In this document: positions 56,904 to 64,000 of the stretch, piece after piece
Numbering within the stretch: the first letter of the stretch is position 1
How the letters are laid out: each line of letters starts with the position of its first letter
DNA from: Syngnathus acus
Lineage: Eukaryota > Chordata > Actinopteri > Syngnathiformes > Syngnathidae
NCBI RefSeq assembly: GCF_901709675.1
Contig: NC_051091.1
Coordinates: 679,967-743,966, forward strand
DNA: 64,000 bases
Reading direction: 5' to 3'
The notes under the pieces: model-generated
What the model was told of the DNA's origin: nothing
Database searches by the model: none
The model's input: the letters and a program-made list of their open reading frames with translations, nothing else
Position numbers and translations under genes: made by a program

Positions 56904-59510
56904 TCAGCCCATGATCTGAAAGAAAAAAAGAAAAAAGAATCATCATTATGGTCAACCAAAACCTAAACTGATGCTTAAAGACCACTTAGCATTACGGCAC
57001 GATAAGGAGTTCATCAGGGTTAATTGACACAACAGATTGAGGAATGGAATACTGACGCCGTTCATCCAGCCGATGTAGTCGGACACGCGGGTGAAGACAG
57101 TGGGCTTCCTGTAAGCGTTGCAGCCGGACGACGACACGAAGCTGGTCACGCCGTGCACCACCCACCTGCCGTTCACGCTGCAGTTCAGAGGGCCGCCGGA
57201 GTCACCCTGAATACAGAAACACAAGAAAACCAAATGGATTGCATTTCAAATCAATTCCCCCCCCCCCTGAAATCAAGTGAAATGCCATTCACAGTTTGTG
57301 CGGATAAGCAATTTGGAAAAAGATGGATGGATGGATGGATGGATGGATGGATGGATGGATGGATGGATGGATATACTGTTCACAGACACAGACTCAGCTC
57401 CTGAGTAAGCCTCAGAATGGTCTTGTTATGTATATGCCTGCGAGTATGAATAGCTCGACGTTTGTTTGTCCACAATTTTGGTTGAAATACGTATATGTTG
57501 TTAAAATGCTGAAAATTCGACATGAATCTAGTGGACCTTAAGGCAACCGTTGTTTTAAATACGCATGGCTTTTTTAGTCATCGATGTAAACATGTCACTG
57601 ATATTGGGTCAGAATTGGAAGGAAGGAAAGAAAACGCAGGTTTTACGTCTTTGTTTGATACAGTCGGTGTTTACTTGGGTTCTGTGAATAATAAATACGT
57701 CGAGTCTTGTCACCTGGCAACCGGAGTCACTGCCTCCACCGGCACAGACCATGGAGTTCTTGACCGTGCTGCCCCACCATCCATAGCTGGAGCACGTCTT
57801 GTGGTCCACCACAGGGAGGGAGGCTTGCTTCAGCTGGGCAGACAGCTGACCTCCAGCTACACCGCACAGTGGGAACACATTATTTCAGTCATGTGATGTC
57901 ACTGGGATTTAGTGGCAAATCAGAAAATACAAGTACTGTTGTATCAAGTGAACTATTTCCCAACAGCATGAATGTTTCTAGGCAGTACCAAATGGTACTG
58001 CTTAAGGCCCATTGAGGAGCAATCTTGACAGAAACATCTTGGAAACTATTACTAGTACTATTGTAAGAAGTCCTGTTCTCAACCTTTCGCTCGCTCGCTC
58101 GCTCGCTACTCACTCTGGGTGCGTCCCCATCCGGTGATGTAACAGGCGTTGTTGTGGGGCAGGATCTGACCAGAGGGAGGGAGGGCACCGAGCTGGACGT
58201 AAGTATTGAGGCTTGCCTCAGAAGACAGATGCAGCAGAGCGATGTCAAACCTAATTGAGAGGAGAGCAAGGAGAGACAATGTTGCAGCGTGAGAAGCTTC
58301 AAGACCCGTTTTGGAGGAGTGCAGAAAAATGAGCATCGCTGACCCTCCGGAAACGCTGTTGGGGTTCCACCTGGGGTGAAGGTGGACGCGACTCACGCTC
58401 ATGTACTGCTCTCTGCCCTCGTGGCTGTTGATGTTGTGGTCTCCCAGAACCACACGCCAAGTCCTGGAACTGTGGCGGTGCATACATTTGATTCGTATTG
58501 TTGGAGCTGGAAAACATTTTTGCTTTCGCACCCACCGGTCGACGCAGTGAGCGGCGGTCATCACCCAGCCTCTCTTAATCAGAGTTCCTCCACACGTGTG
58601 GTAGAAGTTGCTGCCAGATTTGTACTGAAGAGAGATCTACGTAATGCAACGCAAAAGGTACACGTGAAAGGTTACAAAATGTTCTCGACATGTCGGTGGG
58701 GAAGAAAATCACGAAACAACACACATTTCATCTCTAAACTACATGGGATTCTTTTGTATTTCATTTGACTGTGACCTTTAGGTTATTTTAAAACACATGG
58801 CTGTCAATGCATGCCAAATCATAATGAGACCTATTTGAGTCATGTAGTTCATTTGTCTCTCAGTTTTCCAGTTGTCAAATTTCAAAAACATTTTGATTTC
58901 GTTTTATTGTTGCATTGAAGTTGCTTGCAAGCACATACGCGATGTTATATTCTGACGTTGTTATTTCCAAAGATTTGTTATGTTGACATTTTTAGTAACT
59001 GAACATCAACATGTTTTCTCTTTTTCTTTTAAGCATGTATACATTTGTTCAAGCAGTTATGTTTCATCTCTTGTTGTCTTGTTTATTTTGGAGTTATCTA
59101 TTTTGGCTTTCTATTGTAAAATTTGAATTGTGAGCCAAAAGTTGCCAGTATAAGAAATATGAAATAAAAATAGGAGCGCTGGCATCGAACCCTGTGGCAC
59201 ACGGCACAGCAAAGCAAATAGTTGTCATTCATTTGATCTGCGTAGCAGTACATACACATACTAAAATCAAAGTAGGACAGGATAAAATACAAAGAGTCAA
59301 TTACCTGCCAGGGCCAAGAATTGGCTCTGGCCACCTCGCCTCCTACGACTCTCTCTTGGGCTTCGTCATCCTCCAAGAACCTGGGCTGGGGCTCCAGCTC
59401 AGCCAGCACTGAGGATTCATCAAGCAGTCAGTCATGAGGCATCAAATGGGAAAAAGCAGACAAATCTTACCCAGTGCGGCCAGAGTGGTCAGCAACACAA
59501 ACCTCAACAT
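56904..59510 (-). CDS. cela1: Chymotrypsin-like elastase 1 (pancreatic elastase), copy A
   Basis: Secreted digestive serine protease made as a zymogen. Exons in order: 59510-59471, 59408-59305, 58636-58536, 58463-58344, 58250-58114, 57856-57714, 57206-57057, 56915-56904, all in phase, giving 268 residues (human CELA1 258). A signal peptide ([13 protein letters not shown]) is followed by an activation peptide cleaved at ER/VVGG. The triad lies in TAAHC (His), FDIALL (Asp) and GDSGGP (Ser). The S1 pocket positions read Ser189, Val216 (SFV) and Thr226 (KPT), as in elastase 1. The last exon encodes only Ile-Met-Gly and the stop. Intron phases match copy B exactly, showing tandem duplication. Confidence 0.96.
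57323..57371 (+). repeat. (GGAT)n tail following a LINE/SINE-like 3' end
   Basis: The words GCGGATAAGCAATTTGGAAA at 57300-57319 resemble the fish LINE/SINE 3' consensus that runs into GGATGG repeats. They directly precede about 12 GGAT units in the last large intron of elastase copy A. The element body is not recognisable. Confidence 0.6.
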
Positions 59511-59557
59511 GTCTGCGGTTGCCCAAAAAAAGGTGCTGCACTTGCTTTTTGGGGGCC

Positions 59558-59564
59558 TTTTATA
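59558..59564 (-). promoter_or_regulatory. TATA box of elastase copy A
   Basis: TATAAAA on the minus strand, 48 bases upstream of the start codon at 59510. The short 5' UTR this implies is normal for pancreatic enzyme genes. An E-box CACCTG lies further upstream at 59597-59602, but the sequence at the expected distance is a poor match to the second half of a PTF1 site. Confidence 0.8.
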
Positions 59565-60326
59565 TCCACTGGACGTCAACGTGACATGCTCAATGCCACC
59601 TGTGCAGATCACACACTTATCACCATACGGCCGGAACAATCATTTGTAGAAATGCTGACTTGGCGAACAATCCAGTTTCTTTTTCCATGAAGATTCCTGT
59701 GTAACTCCTGCTTTTACACTTGTGTTTTTTTTTAAATCTTTTTTTTTAATGGATCTTAACTGAACAGGGTAAACTTCACATGGATCAGACGGTTAATCGG
59801 GTACATCGGCTCAATTAAATAGAAGAAAAAGTCTGCCATTCAAAAGATGAATGTATGATCAATACAATATCTTGTCGATGTAACATGGAGTGAGTGCTAA
59901 TCCAATATTCCATCCCATTTGTGTTTTGTTTTTTTACGCTAACTGCATTCAATGCAGTATCTTCAGTTGTTTTTCTGTAGTTTCCGTCTCGTATCGATTT
60001 TTGTGAGCACTGGAGAGATTACTGAAATGATTATTGCCTGGCCAAGTTTAGGCAAAACTTTTCCACTTGCCGCTGACGTTTGATAAACAGTGTTACATAA
60101 TAGCAGTGGCGTGTCATCAGGACCTTCAAAGCCTCTGCAGGCCCAAACACGAGCACAAGCACAGACCTACATTTACTACCTAAATGAAATGGCTTTTCAT
60201 TTATTTCCAACAGTCTTTTGTCTTGAATTTTATAGCGTGTGTCTTGGCCGCACAGCTTCCAGTCATTGGCCATGCTCACATTATTTCACCCAACGCCTTC
60301 ACATAACCCAAATCGCACGCATGCAC

Positions 60327-60819
<493 letters not shown>

Positions 60820-61406
60820 TTCTTCTTTTAGCCAATCTGATTTCAGATTGACTGATGAACGCCTTTTTGCAGGCCTGGTAACAAGTGGCTTTCTCAGTCC
60901 TCTAAACAGTTCAGCGAAGTTTACTTTCTAATTAGTTGAGCTCTATGCGCGTCACGGCTTTATTTCTGATAGAGGACGATGTCGGACCATGATTGAAAAT
61001 TCACTTTCAAGGTGCACGTTTGAAAAAAAAAAAAAACTGGACATAATGAGGCTAGGCCTGACCATCACTGCTGAGTCGCTTGTTTCGATTCAGATTTTTT
61101 TTTGTGTGCACACTTTCAAAGTAGTTATGCATGAGTGGAAGCCTCTGCTTTCGCATCTTTGTGACATTGACATTTTTAAATGGATTGTGAACTGCTTTAT
61201 TGTAGTGTAGAGCTTTGTACTCGTTGAGGTTTGGAATATGAAGACGAAATCTTGGAGCCATTCCTCCTGTGTGCAAGAACCCTTGGGAATAAATTCTCTA
61301 CTTTTGAAGCCTAAACAAGAAAGACGCCATCGCTCAAAGTGATATGAATGACCTTTATTTTGAACAACAACAGTTGATGCTCTGCTTCTTGGACTTCTGC
61401 TTTTGT

Positions 61407-63291
61407 TTACATCATGATCTGTGAACGAAACAAAAAGGAGAAATATTGCAGGGAAATGAAGATGATGTCAAATCAATGACGGAAGGAAGCGACGTCACCC
61501 ACTGAGTCCATCCATTCGATGTAGGCGGAAACGCGAGTGAAGACGGTGGGCTTCCTGAGAGCGTTGCATCCGTAGCCGGACACAAAGCTGGCGATACCGT
61601 GTACGTAGTATTTTCCACTCACCAGGCAGTTGAGAGGGCCGCCGGAGTCGCCCTGAAGTGAAGCCACAATGACGTTTGTTTTTCTCACCTTAGTTTTAGT
61701 CATCTTAGTCTTTGTAACATTTTTTTTCTGGAGGTCACTCACGTTGCATCCGGACTCAGAAGCACCACCGGCACACACCATGGTGGTCTTGATGCTGCTG
61801 CCCCACCAGCTGGAGCTTGTACAGGTCTCGCGGCCCACCAAGGGAAGGTGGGCTTGTTTCAGTTGCGGGGACAGGTTGCCGCCGGCTGGGAACAAAATCA
61901 CCGAGCGTGGGCACAAAAGCGCCAAGAAGTAGGCCAATGAAGCAGCAACTCACTGGAGGTGCGTCCCCATCCGGTGATGTAGCAACGGTTGTTGTGGGGC
62001 AGGATCTGTTGGGAAGGGGGCAGGGAGCCCAGCTGCACGTAGGAGTTGAGGGAGGCCTCGCCAGACAGGCGCAGCAGGGCGATGTCGTAGCTGTGTCAGG
62101 ATAGGAATGGATACTCGATAGTCTATACATTTCTTTAGTGATCTATTTTTGTGCTAGACTAGAGGGTTACATCATAAGGTCATTCTCAAAGTGGGCTATC
62201 TGAAGTGGTATGTGAAAAAAATATATCATATATATGAATCATATCATATACGTATATTAATGATGTGATGTATATAATATAAAGTATTTCACTTTTTAAA
62301 TCATTTCTGAAGTGCTATGTGAAAAAATATAGTTCTGTTGTATTTCACTTTTTAAAGAATTGCAAGAACAGTTTGCGTTCCAACTTTGACATGAAACTAT
62401 TAAGTCGAGGCGGACCTAATGTTGTGACAGGTGAGTTTCTCCGCCTGGAAGACTTTTAGGGTTCTGACGGTGATGGAATAAAATCGACATGTCGTGTAAA
62501 AGTGTCCTCACCCGCCAACCACGTTGTTAGAATTCCATCTGGGATGGACGTAAACACGGCTGACGCTCATGACCTGCTCCCTGCCGCTGTTGCTGTTCAG
62601 GTCGTGCTCGCCAAGAACCACACGCCACGTCCTTTGTCTAAAGACAGACAAATACAGGGAGGAACTCAACAACACAGTAAACGCACACGCCAAATAGGGA
62701 ATTCAGAAAGAGAAACAAAAATGGATAGATCAATAAATCAATCCGATCGATTTGATACGTATTAAAAAAAACAATCAAATGAAGTCATCCCGATACCTGT
62801 CCACGCAGTGAGCAGCGGTCATGACCCAGCCTCTCTCAATGAGCGTTCCCCCGCAGGTGTGGTAGAATCTGCTGCCAGATTTGTACTGAAGAGAAATCTG
62901 GGAAACACAATATAGTAGGTGGACACAAGCCGTAGCTGCAGAATTGGACCAATTCAGCTCCTGCCTGCGTTGTTTACCTGCCAGGGCCAGGAGTTGGGCC
63001 GTGCCACCTCGCCTCCTACCACCCTCTCCGAGGTGTCCTCCAGATACCTGGGCTGGGGCTCCAGCTCAGCCAGCACTGTTGGAGAAAGAACATTTGCCTT
63101 TCATTTGGGAATTGAGAGAAGAATGCACTGCGGTTCTTTGACTTTCACAAAGCTTAAAATGAGTGACAAGGTGACAGTATAAGCAGCCTGATGGGGAGAG
63201 AGGATCAATAAGGAACATTTCCATAGTGTGTGTGTGATGTCACTCGCTTACCCAGGGCTGTCAAAGTTGTCAAGACCAAAAACCTCAACAT
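61407..63291 (-). CDS. cela1: Chymotrypsin-like elastase 1 (pancreatic elastase), copy B
   Basis: Tandem paralog of copy A. Exons in order: 63291-63252, 63075-62978, 62897-62797, 62637-62512, 62090-61954, 61885-61743, 61652-61503, 61418-61407, all in phase, giving 268 residues, the same length and intron phases as copy A. Signal peptide [13 protein letters not shown], activation at SER/VVGG, triad in TAAHC, YDIALL and GDSGGP. S1 residues Ser189, Val216 and Thr226 are elastase-like, but position 192 before GDSGG is Asn instead of the Gln in copy A. The last exon encodes Ile-Met-Met and the stop. A TATA box and a PTF1-like site lie upstream. Both copies appear functional; expression in exocrine pancreas is inferred from the family. 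Confidence 0.96.
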
Positions 63292-63336
63292 GTCTGCAAA
63301 GTGTCACCGACGTTTCTGCGGCTGTTTTCCTGCTTC

Positions 63337-63343
63337 TTTTATA
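63337..63343 (-). promoter_or_regulatory. TATA box of elastase copy B
   Basis: TATAAAA on the minus strand, 46 bases upstream of the start codon at 63291, nearly the same distance as in copy A. Confidence 0.82.
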
Positions 63344-63434
63344 CCTACCACTTCTCGACCTTCCCTTTTTTTTTTCATGCACAGATGAGTGTGTGTGTGG
63401 CTGTGCAAGTGTGCATGTGCGCTGCCCAGCTATG

Positions 63435-63452
63435 CACCTGTTGACTATCCCA
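63435..63452 (+). promoter_or_regulatory. PTF1-like bipartite element upstream of elastase copy B
   Basis: An E-box CACCTG (63435-63440), five spacer bases, then TATCCCA (63446-63452). The pancreatic factor PTF1 recognises CACCTG plus a TTTCCCA box one helical turn away; here the second half differs by one base. The element lies about 92 bases upstream of the TATA box, in the range where acinar enzyme genes carry PTF1 sites. Confidence 0.55.
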
Positions 63453-64000
63453 CAGCGCCTTATCAGAGTCGGTAAGGGCTCAAAATTGAGGAATGACACG
63501 TAGACTGGATCCGAATCATGACATGATCGTGGTTGTTTCAAGACAAGTAGGAGAAAAATATTTGCACAAGGATGCTGTTCTCCTGATTTCACTTGCATGA
63601 AATCAAATCATCAAGATGAAGCAAAAGAGTAAACGTTCAACTTGAGTATGTTTTCTGAAATGTCTTGTGTGTAAAATTCAAGTCACTTTACAGGATAGAT
63701 TTTGTTGCTTTCATTTTTATGGGAAAAGTCAAGTCGAGTGAAATGAAGCGTGCTCATTTATTTTGGACTTAACTCATGCGCTAATCTTCCAAATAAAGAC
63801 CACTTTTACTTTCACCTCTGGGGTTAACATGATGAAATGGCGTGCAAGCGTTTGGTTAATATTTACAACACAGCCCTCCCTCATGAGTTTTGCTTGAAAG
63901 TGACGAGCATGAGAAGATAAGCAGGGGAAAACGTGGCTGGCCGCCGGTGTCATCTCAGAATACTGTGTGGAGCTGAGCGACAATTTACGTATGTATTATT
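63453..64000. other. Upstream flank of elastase copy B
   Basis: This 550-base stretch to the window edge contains no gene that I can support and no repeat of note. Confidence 0.6.

Overview
The window is nuclear DNA from a vertebrate, almost certainly a ray-finned (teleost) fish. Its genes are multi-exon with GT-AG introns, introns are mostly short, and it is crowded with long tri- and tetranucleotide repeats (GATA, CATC, GCAG, TGCC, GAGT, TG) typical of compact percomorph genomes. I cannot name the species. No prokaryotic operon, CRISPR array, rRNA or tRNA was seen.

Layout. (1) 1-21.8 kb: no convincing protein gene. It holds microsatellites, two GC-rich minisatellites, one orphan exon-like segment (13458-13554) and a possible first exon of eya2 near 15 kb; it is probably the 5' regulatory flank of eya2. 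(2) 22.3-31.0 kb (+): eya2 in 13 coding exons, intact, with one GC-AG intron and a solo-LTR-like insert in an intron. (3) 32.2-38.0 kb (-): a complete 14-exon transglutaminase, tail-to-tail with eya2, carrying a solo LTR and a MITE in introns. (4) 38.7-40.3 kb (-): pxmp4, 4 exons. (5) 42.0-48.6 kb (-): itch, a C2-WW-HECT ubiquitin ligase, 23 coding exons. (6) 50.2-51.4 kb (+): bloc1s1, 4 exons, head-to-head with itch. (7) 53.7-55.3 kb (+): an rdh5-type retinol dehydrogenase, 5 exons. (8) 56.9-59.5 kb and 61.4-63.3 kb (-): two tandem cela1-type pancreatic elastases, 8 exons each, both with TATA boxes, separated by a (GCAG)n array of about 0.5 kb.

Exons were joined by hand. Every coding gene listed keeps frame through all its splice junctions, and the lengths agree with the human families: bloc1s1 125 aa, pxmp4 214 aa, itch 861 aa, transglutaminase 683 aa, rdh5 330 aa, elastases 268 aa each, eya2 486 aa from its first in-frame ATG.

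The genes are not a pathway. The eya2/pxmp4/itch block matches genes on human 20q, and bloc1s1-rdh5 with cela1 matches human 12q13, so the window spans the join of two human synteny groups. I found no evidence of an undescribed gene system. The points most worth a second look are the regulatory motif clusters, the repeats touching splice donors, the mobile-element scars and the orphan exon.
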